This document shows positions 1-6,649 of a stretch of 64,000 bases of DNA, piece by piece. The notes under the pieces were generated by a model, which searched no databases, was not told the DNA's origin, and saw nothing but the letters and a program-made list of their open reading frames with translations. Where the stretch lies: NCBI RefSeq assembly GCF_012927485.1, contig NZ_JABBPC010000029.1, forward strand, positions 1-64,000, given 5' to 3'. Source of the stretch: Polaromonas sp. GTDB lineage: Bacteria; Pseudomonadota; Gammaproteobacteria; Burkholderiales; Burkholderiaceae_C. Every line of letters starts with the position of its first letter. Position 1 is the stretch's first letter. The translations under genes were made by a program, and so were the position numbers.

Positions 1-55
1 CCATGCGCACTGCGCGTTCGCGAACCTCGGGTGAAAACTTGTTTGACTTCTTCAT
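1..55 (-). CDS. IS3-family transposase OrfA, N-terminus only
   Basis: The minus strand encodes MKKSNKFSPEVRERAVRM from an ATG at 53-55 and runs off the left edge. The N-terminal pattern K-F-(S/T)-P-E-V-R-E-R-A-V-R is typical of IS3-family OrfA proteins, which carry a helix-turn-helix that binds the element ends. Only about 18 residues are visible, so the subgroup and intactness are unknown. Confidence 0.75.
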   Translation of the reverse strand, partial: MKKSNKFSPEVRERAVRM

Positions 56-105
56 GGCTCAATCCTCTCAGAGATTTGAGCCTCCTCAAAATACGGGGCG
101 ATTCA
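1..105 (-). mobile_element. IS3-family insertion sequence, left end (partial)
   Basis: Read on the minus strand this begins at base 105 with TGAATCGCCCCG, followed by a short leader and the start of a transposase OrfA. A TGA-starting terminus in front of OrfA is the layout of IS3-family left ends. The element continues beyond base 1. It stops four bases before a GTGAGCC core-like heptamer, so it sits directly against the cassette array. The target duplication cannot be checked because the other end is outside the window. Confidence 0.8.
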
Positions 106-115
106 ACGTGAGCCC
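106..115 (+). other. Truncated attC/attI core next to the IS3 end
   Basis: GTGAGCC at 109-115 resembles the GTTRRRY core with one mismatch. It is followed by the same kind of leader (CCT-ACGGTGTTC) that follows the core at 1175-1181. The rest of this recombination site is missing and IS3 sequence takes its place, so the IS appears to have inserted a few bases from the recombination point. Confidence 0.5.
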
Positions 116-120
116 TTACG

Positions 121-564
121 GTGTTCATGTATTTTCCTGCTTATCATTTCGGCTTCCTCAACAGGCATCGGGCTGCAACGCCTGTGTTTATGGGCTCTCC
201 GCGTGCCGCTTCTGTAGGCCGCCCGTTCATGGGCGTTTCAGGCTTGCTCTTGTCGGCGGCTAGCTTTGGTTTTCTTTCTCGTACGCAACGCTCGGCGGTG
301 GCATCGCGTCTTCTGGCTTGGGTGGGGCACGGTGTTGTCACGCTTCGGTGCCGGCTCAACCTCGCTCTTTGCCACGTTTGGCGCTGCGTGGCCTGGCCGC
401 GTCGCGAGGTTTGCGTTTGGCATCCTTTCCCGTTTCACCGTTGGCGGCTATCATTCACACCGAGAAAACAGCGCTCCCGTTCAACCCAAGGGCTAACCCG
501 GCGCTCAATCTCGCTTCTTTCAGTAGCTGGACGCTGCGCGATAAAGCCGCGCCGCGCCGGTTAG
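121..564 (+). CDS. Hypothetical cassette protein, family shared with cassette 3
   Basis: The ORF starts with GTG six bases after the preceding core and ends inside the following attC, a common cassette layout. I do not recognise the 147-residue product. Its first 40-50 residues are well conserved with the ORF at 1188-1391: both share FGFL(N/D)RHRAATPV, a GS-RAASVGR stretch and GLL. The remainder (residues 60-147) is Arg/Ser-rich and resembles out-of-frame translation. The conserved part is therefore either a real short protein or conserved cassette DNA. No SD sequence is evident. Confidence 0.35.
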   Translation: MFMYFPAYHFGFLNRHRAATPVFMGSPRAASVGRPFMGVSGLLLSAASFGFLSRTQRSAVASRLLAWVGHGVVTLRCRLNLALCHVWRCVAWPRREVCVWHPFPFHRWRLSFTPRKQRSRSTQGLTRRSISLLSVAGRCAIKPRRAG

Positions 565-578
565 CTCTACGTTAGCCC
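492..578 (+). other. attC site 1
   Basis: Left heptamer GGCTAAC at 492-498, right core GTTAGCC at 572-578, about 87 bp. Internal inverted arms include GCGCTCAA and GGACGCTGCGCGATAAAGCC, ending GCCGGTTAGCTCTACGTTAG. The same arm sequences recur in several later sites. Confidence 0.85.
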
Positions 579-604
579 TCATATTTCCGTCCTGCGAGGT
601 TGTC

Positions 605-1087
605 ATGTCAGAAATAGCAAAGCCAACCGCCATCACCACATCTGAGGTACCCGCGCGAACCAAGCCCTCTATGTACCCTGAGCCGTTCGCATCGCGGATG
701 GCGGGTAGGGAGAAGCGCCCACTTGGCGATCTCTTTGGCCTCGCCAATTTTGGTGTAAACCTCACGCGTTTGGCTCCCAATGCAGTCTCGGCCCTTCGTC
801 ATGCTCACACCAAGCAAGACGAGTTTATCTATATCCTCCAAGGTCAGCCAACGCTACACACCGACGAAGGTAGAACTCAGCTCTCTCCCGGAATGTGCGC
901 AGGTTTTAAGGCGGGTACGAGCAATGGACACCGCCTGGTAAATGAAACCGCAGAGGAAGTTGCGTACCTCGAAGTTGGCGACAGAACACCGGGAGACGAA
1001 GGAAGCTATCCCGATGATGACCTCAAAGCCTTGCTCGTTGAGGGAAAGTGGAAGTTCGTTCACAAAGATGGCACGCCGTATGTGTGA
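605..1087 (+). CDS. Cupin-domain protein (cassette 2)
   Basis: A 160-residue protein with a cupin barrel over roughly residues 45-130. The metal-site pattern is visible as a first motif with H-A-H and E (LRHAHTKQDEFIYIL) and a second motif with P-G-M-C-AGF and H. Proteins of this type bind a metal in a small beta-barrel and act as sugar/polyketide isomerases, dioxygenases or sensors; nothing here points to a substrate. It lies between attC 1 and attC 2 and starts 26 bases after the core. The ATG is preceded by GAGGTTGTC, a reasonable ribosome binding site. Confidence 0.85.
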   Translation: MSEIAKPTAITTSEVPARTKPSMYPEPFASRMAGREKRPLGDLFGLANFGVNLTRLAPNAVSALRHAHTKQDEFIYILQGQPTLHTDEGRTQLSPGMCAGFKAGTSNGHRLVNETAEEVAYLEVGDRTPGDEGSYPDDDLKALLVEGKWKFVHKDGTPYV

Positions 1088-1111
1088 GGTAGGCGCAAAA
1101 CATCAAATGAA

Positions 1112-1181
1112 GGCTAACACTGCGGTGCAGGGGACGCTGCGCGATGAAGCTGCGCCGCACACCTGACCTTGAACGTAAGCC
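1112..1181 (+). other. attC site 2
   Basis: Left heptamer GGCTAAC at 1112-1118. The right end is a degenerate core GTAAGCC at 1175-1181. The arms contain GGACGCTGCGCGATGAAGC facing GCGCCGCACACC. The altered core may reduce recombination at this site. Confidence 0.75.
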
Positions 1182-1187
1182 CTCACA

Positions 1188-1391
1188 GTGTTCACGGGAT
1201 TTCTTGCTTTTCATTTCGGCTTCCTCGACAGGCATCGGGCTGCAACGCCCGTGCTTATTGGCTCTCTGCGTGCTGCTTCTGTAGGTCGCCTGTTTATGCG
1301 CCTTGCAGGCTTGCTCGCGTGGGCGGTTGACTGGGGTTTTCTTTCTCGCGCTCAACCTCGCTCGTTTCAGTCGCTTGACGCTGCACGATAA
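1188..1391 (+). CDS. Hypothetical short cassette protein, paralogue of cassette 1 ORF
   Basis: A 67-residue ORF from GTG at 1188, the same start codon and the same distance from the core as the ORF at 121. Residues 1-45 match cassette 1 closely (FHFGFLDRHRAATPV, then RAASVGR, then AGLL). Downstream sequences diverge, and this ORF ends inside its attC. Function unknown. The duplicated cassette may be protein-coding or may carry a non-coding function; the sequence alone cannot decide. Confidence 0.35.
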   Translation: MFTGFLAFHFGFLDRHRAATPVLIGSLRAASVGRLFMRLAGLLAWAVDWGFLSRAQPRSFQSLDAAR

Positions 1392-1424
1392 AGCCGCGCA
1401 GCGCCGGTTAGCTCTACGTTAGGC
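1350..1424 (+). other. attC site 3
   Basis: Left heptamer GCTCAAC at 1350-1356 and right core GTTAGGC at 1418-1424, about 75 bp. The inner arms (GACGCTGCACGATAAAGCC) are close to those of attC 1. Confidence 0.85.
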
Positions 1425-1431
1425 TCATCAT

Positions 1432-2025
1432 ATGAAAATATTTCGTTTCTTCATTTTGATTTGTTTACTTCTGCCAATTCTTTCTGAGGCTGGTGATATG
1501 CGGGCAGCCACACTCATAAATGACCTCAAAGGTGTTTATAAATACCGCTTCATGGGCGGCACATATAATGGATCTGAAACTTGGCAAGCCGAAGACATTG
1601 TCGAAATCGTGCCGTTCGATGACTCACATATTTACGTTCGCGCTTCTCTTGAATTTGGCAATGGACACTTATGTGGAATCTGGGGAATTGCTGAATATGA
1701 AAATGATGCGTTTATTTACCACGAACCTGAAAAGCTTAGACAAGGCGATCCATCCTGTACCTTGAAAATTTACGCAACTAAAAACGAATTGGTACTTACG
1801 GACATCGACAGCACCAATGAGAATTCAACATGTAGGATGCACTGCGGCTCACGTGGTAGCCTCACTAATTACACTATCGCAAGGAATTCAAAGAGAAAAA
1901 TCCGTTATCTCGATAGGTTAAAGGCTTCGCGGCAGTATTTGGAAGCAGCCGATGCATTCAAGGAAAAACAAAGCCTAACCTTGCATTCAAGCGGGACTGC
2001 CGCAAAAGACGCGGCAGCCCCTTAA
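1432..2025 (+). CDS. Secreted hypothetical protein (cassette 4)
   Basis: A 197-residue protein starting with a clear signal peptide (MKIFRFFILICLLLPILSEA), so the mature part is probably periplasmic. The body has several cysteines (CGIWG, CTLK, CRMHC), which suggests disulphides, and no domain I can name. The last ~16 residues (LHSSGTAAKDAAAP) are translated from attC 4, so that tail is not part of an ancestral fold. Codon use is more AT-rich than the chromosomal genes further right, as is common for cassette genes from foreign sources. Confidence 0.7.
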   Translation: MKIFRFFILICLLLPILSEAGDMRAATLINDLKGVYKYRFMGGTYNGSETWQAEDIVEIVPFDDSHIYVRASLEFGNGHLCGIWGIAEYENDAFIYHEPEKLRQGDPSCTLKIYATKNELVLTDIDSTNENSTCRMHCGSRGSLTNYTIARNSKRKIRYLDRLKASRQYLEAADAFKEKQSLTLHSSGTAAKDAAAP

Positions 2026-2038
2026 TTTTACGTTAGGA
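1973..2038 (+). other. attC site 4
   Basis: Left heptamer GCCTAAC at 1973-1979 and right core GTTAGGA at 2032-2038. Strong arms are GGGACTGCCGC and GCGGCAGCCCC. It overlaps the 3' end of the upstream gene. Confidence 0.85.
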
Positions 2039-2046
2039 GATTTCCC

Positions 2047-2397
2047 TTGTTCAAAATTGCTGCCTTCGTTTTTGTTGCTTTATTTACTGGTTGCGCTTCT
2101 CTCGATTCCTCTCCGCCAAAATACGTTTTCGAGGCATGGAGTAAAAGTGGGGTGAAGCCCACTGAAGTTAGAAAGGACATGGAGTCATGTGGTTACAAAA
2201 ATACTACGCTTGCCAATGACCTCAACGAAAGCGAAGTTGTTTCAGCTGAACGTTGCATGCAAAACAAGGCCTACTCTCTTGATACAAGCAGCTATCGACC
2301 AAATAACTGTTACGGTCAAAACTCTCCATATCTTTGCAACAGACTATGGGGAGGAAAAAAACCACAATTGGTCCCCGTTCGCCCTGGCTCACAATGA
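2047..2397 (+). CDS. Putative lipoprotein (cassette 5)
   Basis: A 116-residue ORF beginning at a TTG codon. The SD-like GGAGA lies partly inside the preceding attC core, seven bases upstream, and decides this start. Residues 1-17 are a lipoprotein signal peptide with lipobox FTGC. The mature part is small, Cys- and Asn-rich (ESCGYKN, ERCMQ, NNCYGQN, YLCNR). Similar small lipoproteins occur in integron arrays and prophages; no function can be assigned. Confidence 0.65.
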   Translation: MFKIAAFVFVALFTGCASLDSSPPKYVFEAWSKSGVKPTEVRKDMESCGYKNTTLANDLNESEVVSAERCMQNKAYSLDTSSYRPNNCYGQNSPYLCNRLWGGKKPQLVPVRPGSQ

Positions 2398-2412
2398 AAT
2401 ATAAAACACCTC

Positions 2413-2499
2413 TCCGAACCCGGCGCTCAACCTCGTTCGCTTCGCTCTCTGGACGCGGCGCAATAAGGCGGCGCCGCGCCGGTTAACTCTACGTTAGAT
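2413..2499 (+). other. attC site 5
   Basis: Left heptamer near TCCGAAC at 2413-2419, then GGCGCTCAACCTCGTTCGC. Right core GTTAGAT at 2493-2499. The arms GGACGCGGCGC and GGCGCCGCGCCGG are strongly self-complementary. Confidence 0.8.
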
Positions 2500-2503
2500 C
2501 GCT

Positions 2504-3376
2504 ATGCGCATGGAGTCCTTACCGCCCACCCTCTACAAATACTTCGGTCCGGATCGAATCAATGTGCTTCAGAACTGCCTGCTTCGCTATAGCCCGCTCG
2601 GAGCGTTCAACGATCCATTCGAAGGCCAGCCGGAGGTAACTTCACTGACCACTGAAGCGCGCGCGCGCGAATCGCTCAAGGCAATCTTGCCGCAGGAAAC
2701 TAGGAGCGCGTATGACCAGCTACCTGCTGAAGCCCGCGCCATGGTTTCATATGAGTTGTGGGAACAACAACTCGTGCAACAGATGAAGTCCAAGGAGCCG
2801 GAACTCATTCGGGCCACGCACGGGCTAACGCCCATGCTTCGAAGCCTGATGACCAAGTAGTTCGATGAACTCCTAGGCGCGCTATGCCTCTCTGAAGTCC
2901 CCGATAGCCTGCTCATGTGGTCGCACTATGGCGCGAGCCATGCTGGCTTTGTACTCGCCTTCGACGCGCAGCATCCGTACTTTCATGAAGAGAAGGGGCC
3001 ACAAGATGAGTTCAGGCATTTGCGCCGTGTGTTGTATCGGGAAGCAAGGCCAAGTGCGACCCTCGTTGAGTTTGAAGGCGTCGACTTCTTCTTGGTCAAG
3101 AGTGGTCACTGGTCATACGAGCGAGAGTGGCGGATCATTCGCCCACTTCAAGAGGCTGCGGTCGTTAACCCCGGAGACCTATTTTCGGTTCATCTCTTCC
3201 CCTTTCCGCCGAGCGCCCTAAAGGCAGTGATCCTTGGCGCTCGAATTGCCGTCAAGAGCGTCGAGGCTGTAGCCGCAGCTATCCGCGCAAATGGTTCGCT
3301 CGGTCATATCCGCGTGCAACGCGCAAGGCCCGATAGTTCCCATTTCCTGTTGCGCATTAGCGATGAGGCCATCTAA
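2504..3376 (+). pseudogene. DUF2971-family gene interrupted by an in-frame TAG (cassette 6)
   Basis: Translation from ATG 2504 gives LYKYFGPDRINVL...FNDPFEGQPE, the usual N-terminus of DUF2971 proteins. It stops at TAG 2858-2860 after LMTK and resumes in the same frame as FDELLGALCLSEVPDSLLMW, then SHYGASHAGFVLAFD and a conserved C-terminus to 3376. The full frame would be about 290 residues, normal for the family. Only one lesion is present, so it is either a recent nonsense mutation or a stop that is suppressed or read through. DUF2971 proteins are common in islands and integrons and have no settled function. attC 6 overlaps the stop codon. Confidence 0.8.
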
Positions 3377-3442
3377 CCCTTCCATCCAGGGGATGCCCAA
3401 AAGGCTGCGCCTTTTGGGCATCCCTCAGGTCAAACGTTAGCC
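3371..3442 (+). other. attC site 6
   Basis: Left heptamer ATCTAAC at 3371-3377 and right core GTTAGCC at 3436-3442. The hairpin arms GGGATGCCCAAAAGGC and GCCTTTTGGGCATCCC are almost perfect, the strongest palindrome in the array. Confidence 0.9.
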
Positions 3443-3446
3443 ATCT

Positions 3447-4013
3447 ATGGAAACTTCCATCTTCACATCAATTGTTGCCGCTTCGTCAGCCCTGTTTGGT
3501 GTTGCGCTAACTTCGTTTGTTCAGTCCCGTACCCAACAGAACAATCAGCAGTTTCAGTACGCCCTCGAAAGGGGGAAACGAGAAAGCGAAAAAGCCGAAA
3601 AGGAAAGGGTACTCGCACTTGACCGACTCGCAACCGCTCATCGACAGTTGAGCATTATTGGCCGAGAGTTTTCCCCCACAACTCTCGACATTATTTGGCG
3701 CGCTGATATGAAAGATCTTGAATACGACCAACGATATTTGAGTCTGTGCCAGGAAGTCGATGAACTGCGCGCCATTGCAGGCCTGTACGAAACGTCGCTG
3801 GCCGAAGATGTCGAGAAAATCTACGGCCAAATGAACATTTTCTGGGGAAACTTTAAGAACTTGCTCCGGTTAACTAGCTTGGGAGAGAAAGCTACGCCGA
3901 GTATTTCAGGCCTGGACAAATCGCACGCCGCCGCCCGAGAAATTGGAGATAGAACAACCTCCATCAAACGCCAGCTCACCGAACTTGCGAAACGGTATCG
4001 GACCGATGGCTAA
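3447..4013 (+). CDS. Hypothetical membrane-anchored coiled-coil protein (cassette 7)
   Basis: A 188-residue protein with one N-terminal membrane segment (IFTSIVAASSALFGVALTSF). A charged, Gln/Glu/Arg-rich stretch at residues 28-75 is likely helical or coiled coil, followed by a mostly helical C-terminal region. No catalytic motif is visible. The topology suggests an inner-membrane anchor with a cytoplasmic helical domain. The start lies four bases after the attC 6 core with no clear SD, so expression probably depends on transcription from an upstream cassette or attI promoter. Confidence 0.65.
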   Translation: METSIFTSIVAASSALFGVALTSFVQSRTQQNNQQFQYALERGKRESEKAEKERVLALDRLATAHRQLSIIGREFSPTTLDIIWRADMKDLEYDQRYLSLCQEVDELRAIAGLYETSLAEDVEKIYGQMNIFWGNFKNLLRLTSLGEKATPSISGLDKSHAAAREIGDRTTSIKRQLTELAKRYRTDG

Positions 4014-4094
4014 CATGGCGCTTAACCTTGTTCACTTCGCTCTCTGGACGTTGCGCGATAAAGTCGCGCCGCGCCGGTGAGCTTTACGTTGGGC
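4008..4094 (+). other. attC site 7
   Basis: Left heptamer GGCTAAC at 4008-4014 overlaps the gene end. Right core GTTGGGC at 4088-4094. The arms GGACGTTGCGCGATAAAGTC and GCGCCGCGCCGG match the common internal sequence. Confidence 0.8.
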
Positions 4095-4148
4095 CTCTCT
4101 ATTTCCACCTTTACCAACATCCATTTCATCACTATCTGCGAGACATCA

Positions 4149-4472
4149 ATGATCAAAATCAGCATGCTGTATCCGAACAATAAAGGTTCACGGTTTAACG
4201 TTTCCTACTACGTCGAAACCCACATGCCCCTGTCCATCAAACTTTTAAGCGCTCATCCGGGCTTCAAGGGAGTCTCTGTAGAGCACGGACTCGGAGGCGG
4301 AATGCCCGGGACAGACGCGGCATACGTCGCTATGTGTCACTACCAATTTGACTCGGTTGAAAACTTTATGGCTGCTTTCACACCCCATGAAGCAGCGCTC
4401 CAAGATGACATGCCAAACTACACAGACATCGAGCCTGTTATTCAGATCAACGAAGTGCTCATTTCTCGGTAG
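4149..4472 (+). CDS. EthD-like ferredoxin-fold protein (cassette 8)
   Basis: A 107-residue protein beginning MIKISMLYPNN and carrying the family pattern Y-(Y/F)-x-E-T-H-M-P-L. It continues with a small alpha/beta barrel (VSVEHGLGG...YVAMCHYQFDSVENFMAAF). EthD-family proteins are dimeric ferredoxin-like folds. The founding member is needed for ethyl tert-butyl ether degradation, and most others have unknown substrates. A longer frame runs upstream, but the ATG at 4149 matches where family members begin. Confidence 0.8.
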   Translation: MIKISMLYPNNKGSRFNVSYYVETHMPLSIKLLSAHPGFKGVSVEHGLGGGMPGTDAAYVAMCHYQFDSVENFMAAFTPHEAALQDDMPNYTDIEPVIQINEVLISR

Positions 4473-4496
4473 CTATTCGCCGTACATGGAGTGGAG

Positions 4497-4559
4497 ACCT
4501 AACATTGCGGTCAAGCGGGACGCGTCAAAAGCGGCGCGCCCCTTACCTTTACGTTAGGC
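4497..4559 (+). other. attC site 8
   Basis: Left heptamer ACCTAAC at 4497-4503 and right core GTTAGGC at 4553-4559, about 63 bp. Arms are GCGGGACGCGTC and GGCGCGCCCC. Confidence 0.85.
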
Positions 4560-4578
4560 ATCTCGAATCGGAATCCGT

Positions 4579-5103
4579 ATGCATATCGACACAAATATCG
4601 CAGGTTGCAGTCTTCGCGCATGGGAGAAGGAAGATAAACCAGCCTTGGTTCGCAACGCAAATAACAGAAAGGTCTGGCGAAACTTAACAGATGCTTTTCC
4701 ACATCCCTACACCGAGGCTGATGCTGATTTCTGGATAACCACTGCCAACCAAGCTACCCCAATCATTCATTTCGCCATTGACCTTGAAGGCGCTGCCGTT
4801 GGTGGCATTGGCGTCATCGCTGATGAAGGCATTGCTCGCCACACAGGCCAGTTTGGTTATTGGCTTGGCGAAACGTATTGGGGCAAAGGCATTGCTACTG
4901 CGGCTGCTCGTGCAATGGTTGCTCACGCATTTTCTAGTTCATTATTTCAAAGGCTTGAAGCGTCCGTGTTTGCTTGGAATCCTGCATCAATGCGCGTCCT
5001 TGAAAAGGTGGGTTTCATTCGGGAAAGCGTTACAAAACGGAGCGTATTCAAGGACGATCAGTTTACCGACTGTGTTATTTACGCGCTCACAAAAAAAGCA
5101 TAA
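4579..5103 (+). CDS. GNAT acetyltransferase, RimJ/RimL type (cassette 9)
   Basis: A 174-residue protein with the GNAT core. The N-terminal SLRAWEKEDKPALVRNANN and VWRNL segments match the RimJ/RimL subgroup. The acetyl-CoA binding region is G-Y-W-L-G-E-x-Y-W-G-K-G-I-A-T-A-A-A at about residues 92-112, and the last conserved element is N-P-A-S-M-R-V-L-E-K-V-G-F. Members acetylate N-termini of ribosomal proteins or small molecules, including antibiotics; the substrate cannot be told from sequence. Confidence 0.85.
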   Translation: MHIDTNIAGCSLRAWEKEDKPALVRNANNRKVWRNLTDAFPHPYTEADADFWITTANQATPIIHFAIDLEGAAVGGIGVIADEGIARHTGQFGYWLGETYWGKGIATAAARAMVAHAFSSSLFQRLEASVFAWNPASMRVLEKVGFIRESVTKRSVFKDDQFTDCVIYALTKKA

Positions 5104-5109
5104 TCCATC

Positions 5110-5166
5110 ATTCAACACGGGCTGGCGCGATAATGCCGCGCCAGCTGGTTAATTCAAACGTTAGGC
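5110..5166 (+). other. attC site 9
   Basis: Left heptamer ATTCAAC at 5110-5116 and right core GTTAGGC at 5160-5166. The short palindrome GGCTGGCGCG / CGCGCCAGC is near perfect. Confidence 0.85.
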
Positions 5167-5171
5167 CGCAC

Positions 5172-5570
5172 ATGACAGATATTGGGCTCACTCACATCGC
5201 ATTACCTGTGTCCTCGCTCAAGGCGAGCATCGCGTTCTATGCGCAGTACGCAAACATGAGCGTCGTACACAGCCGGCCGGGTGTTGTATGGGTTAGCGAT
5301 CGCACAAGGCCGTTCGCCGTCGTGCTCATCGAGACCGCCGGTGAGATCAAACCGCTTTTTCCAATGGCGCACCTTGGTGTCGGCGTTTCCTCCCGACAAG
5401 AGGTTGATTGTTTATGCCAGCTGGCAAACCAGAACGGTTGCTTGGTCCGCGAAGCGGAGCAAATGGAGCCACCTGTTGGATACTGGGCGCTAATTGGAGA
5501 TCCAGATGGGCATACTCTCGAGGTTTCGTATGGCCAGGACATCGGCATGGTCGCGGGGTGTGTGGTCTAA
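5172..5570 (+). CDS. VOC-fold (glyoxalase-like) protein (cassette 10)
   Basis: A 132-residue vicinal-oxygen-chelate protein beginning MTDIGLTHIALPVSSLKASI. The early His and later Glu that act as metal ligands in this fold are visible (THIALPV; HTLEVSYG), with GDPDGHTLE near the C-terminus. VOC proteins include glyoxalase I, extradiol dioxygenases and fosfomycin or bleomycin resistance proteins. This one is short, so a single-domain dimer is expected. The ATG at 5172 follows the core by five bases; an earlier in-frame start would lie inside attC 9. Confidence 0.85.
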   Translation: MTDIGLTHIALPVSSLKASIAFYAQYANMSVVHSRPGVVWVSDRTRPFAVVLIETAGEIKPLFPMAHLGVGVSSRQEVDCLCQLANQNGCLVREAEQMEPPVGYWALIGDPDGHTLEVSYGQDIGMVAGCVV

Positions 5571-5584
5571 AAAAAAGGAAGTCC

Positions 5585-5803
5585 ATGCCCATGGTTCTTT
5601 TCAAATTCTGGTTGCGACGCTTCACCATCGTGTTCGCGATTGCATGCGCAGTGCTGGCACTTCTGGAATGGTTTCGGCACGGCAACAACCCGTCGTACCT
5701 TAGCGCACTTGGTTGGGCCAGTGCTACAGGGTTGGTAGCAGCCTCAATCGCCGCTTATTGGGCGTACAAGCATGGTTGTGCTGTTCCTCGCCAAGTACCG
5801 TAA
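5585..5803 (+). CDS. Small membrane protein (second gene of cassette 10)
   Basis: A 72-residue ORF 14 bases after the VOC gene with a good SD (AAAAGGAAG). It has two hydrophobic segments, at about residues 9-27 and 38-60, and a charged C-terminus. No recognisable motif. It makes cassette 10 a two-gene cassette, which is less common than single-gene ones. Confidence 0.6.
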   Translation: MPMVLFKFWLRRFTIVFAIACAVLALLEWFRHGNNPSYLSALGWASATGLVAASIAAYWAYKHGCAVPRQVP

Positions 5804-5810
5804 TGGTGAG

Positions 5811-5867
5811 GCCTAAGCAATCGTTCAAGGCGGCCGGCTTCGCCGCCGCTTGACTCCAGCGTTCAGC
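5811..5867 (+). other. attC site 10 (degenerate)
   Basis: The left heptamer is GCCTAAG rather than -AAC and the right core is GTTCAGC at 5861-5867. The palindrome GGCGGCCGGCTTCGCCGCCGC separates them. Position and shape fit an attC, but both heptamers are imperfect. Confidence 0.55.
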
Positions 5868-5887
5868 GGCACCAATAGGAAACTACC

Positions 5888-6597
5888 ATGCGTAACGGTG
5901 AAATCAAAGCCATCTTCGATCAGCAAGCTTCAAGTGATGACGAGCGATGGGCAAAAACGGCGCCCATTTGGGAGGCATTGCATTTCCTCTTGGAGGGGGT
6001 ATTTGCCGAACTCCCCGCCAATGCGCGGATTCTAAGTATCGGAGTTGGCACCGGCGAAGAAATGAGCTATCTCGCAAAGCGATTTCCTCAATAGACTTTT
6101 GTAGCAGTAGAACCCTCTGGCGCCATGCTTGATGTTTGTCGCAACAAGGCGGAGAAGGAAGGAATTATTTCTCGTTGCTCTTTCCATGAAGGATACCTGG
6201 AGTCGCTGCCTAGCCAGGATGCGTTCGATGCAGCAACCTGCTTTCTGGTATCCCAGTTCATTCTGGAATCAGAAGCTCGCACCGACTTTTTCCGAACCAT
6301 TGCAGTAGGGCTTTGCCCTGGGGAATTCTGGCGAGTTCGGACTTGGCGTCAGCAGTAGGCTCGAGCGAATACGATGCCCTTCTCAACATGTGGCTGAACA
6401 TGATGTTGGCAGCAGGTATCCCCGCTTCAGGGTTAGAGCAAATTTGCGCAGCTTACGCCAAAGATGTCGCAATCCTTCCTCCTGCACAGGTCGCATCTAT
6501 CATCAAGTCTGGCGGCTTTGACGAGCCTGTGAGCTTCTATCAGTCGGGGTTGATTCATGCCTGGTTTTCCAAGCGTGCGTCAAGCAATGCTGCCTGA
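5888..6597 (+). pseudogene. SAM-dependent methyltransferase gene, disrupted (cassette 11)
   Basis: The frame from ATG 5888 encodes a class I methyltransferase: motif I is ILSIGVGTGEEMSYLA (about residues 46-61), then VAVEPSGAML. It is broken by TAG at 6092-6094 (FPQ*TFVAVEP, where a Tyr codon would be expected) and by a one-base deletion near 6319-6323. After that base the reading frame changes and continues GILASSDLAS... to 6597. Two independent lesions indicate a non-functional gene. Confidence 0.8.
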
Positions 6598-6649
6598 CAA
6601 CGCATTCCAGCCGACGCTTTACCGGCGCGGCTGAATTCGAACGTTAGCT
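6595..6649 (+). other. attC site 11, array terminus
   Basis: Left heptamer TGACAAC at 6595-6601 and right core GTTAGCT at 6643-6649, with arms CCAGCCGACGC and GCGCGGCTG. Positions 6644-6646 of this core are the stop codon of the minus-strand gene that follows, so the array joins the chromosome without any spacer. Confidence 0.85.

Larger units (their letters stand above)
106..6649 (+). mobile_element. Integron gene-cassette array (11 attC-like sites, no integrase in window)
   Basis: Eleven short segments repeat one plan: a + strand ORF, then a 55-87 bp imperfect palindrome that begins near an RYYYAAC heptamer and ends with a GTTRRRY-like heptamer. These are the attC sites that delimit integron cassettes. 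All genes point the same way. In integrons the integrase and attI lie upstream of the first cassette, which here means left of base 1 beyond the IS3 end. No tyrosine recombinase occurs within 1-6649, so this could be the distal end of a large array or a cluster of attC sites without an integrase. Cassette products are mostly unrelated small proteins. The right end is exactly the last core heptamer at 6643-6649. Confidence 0.9.
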
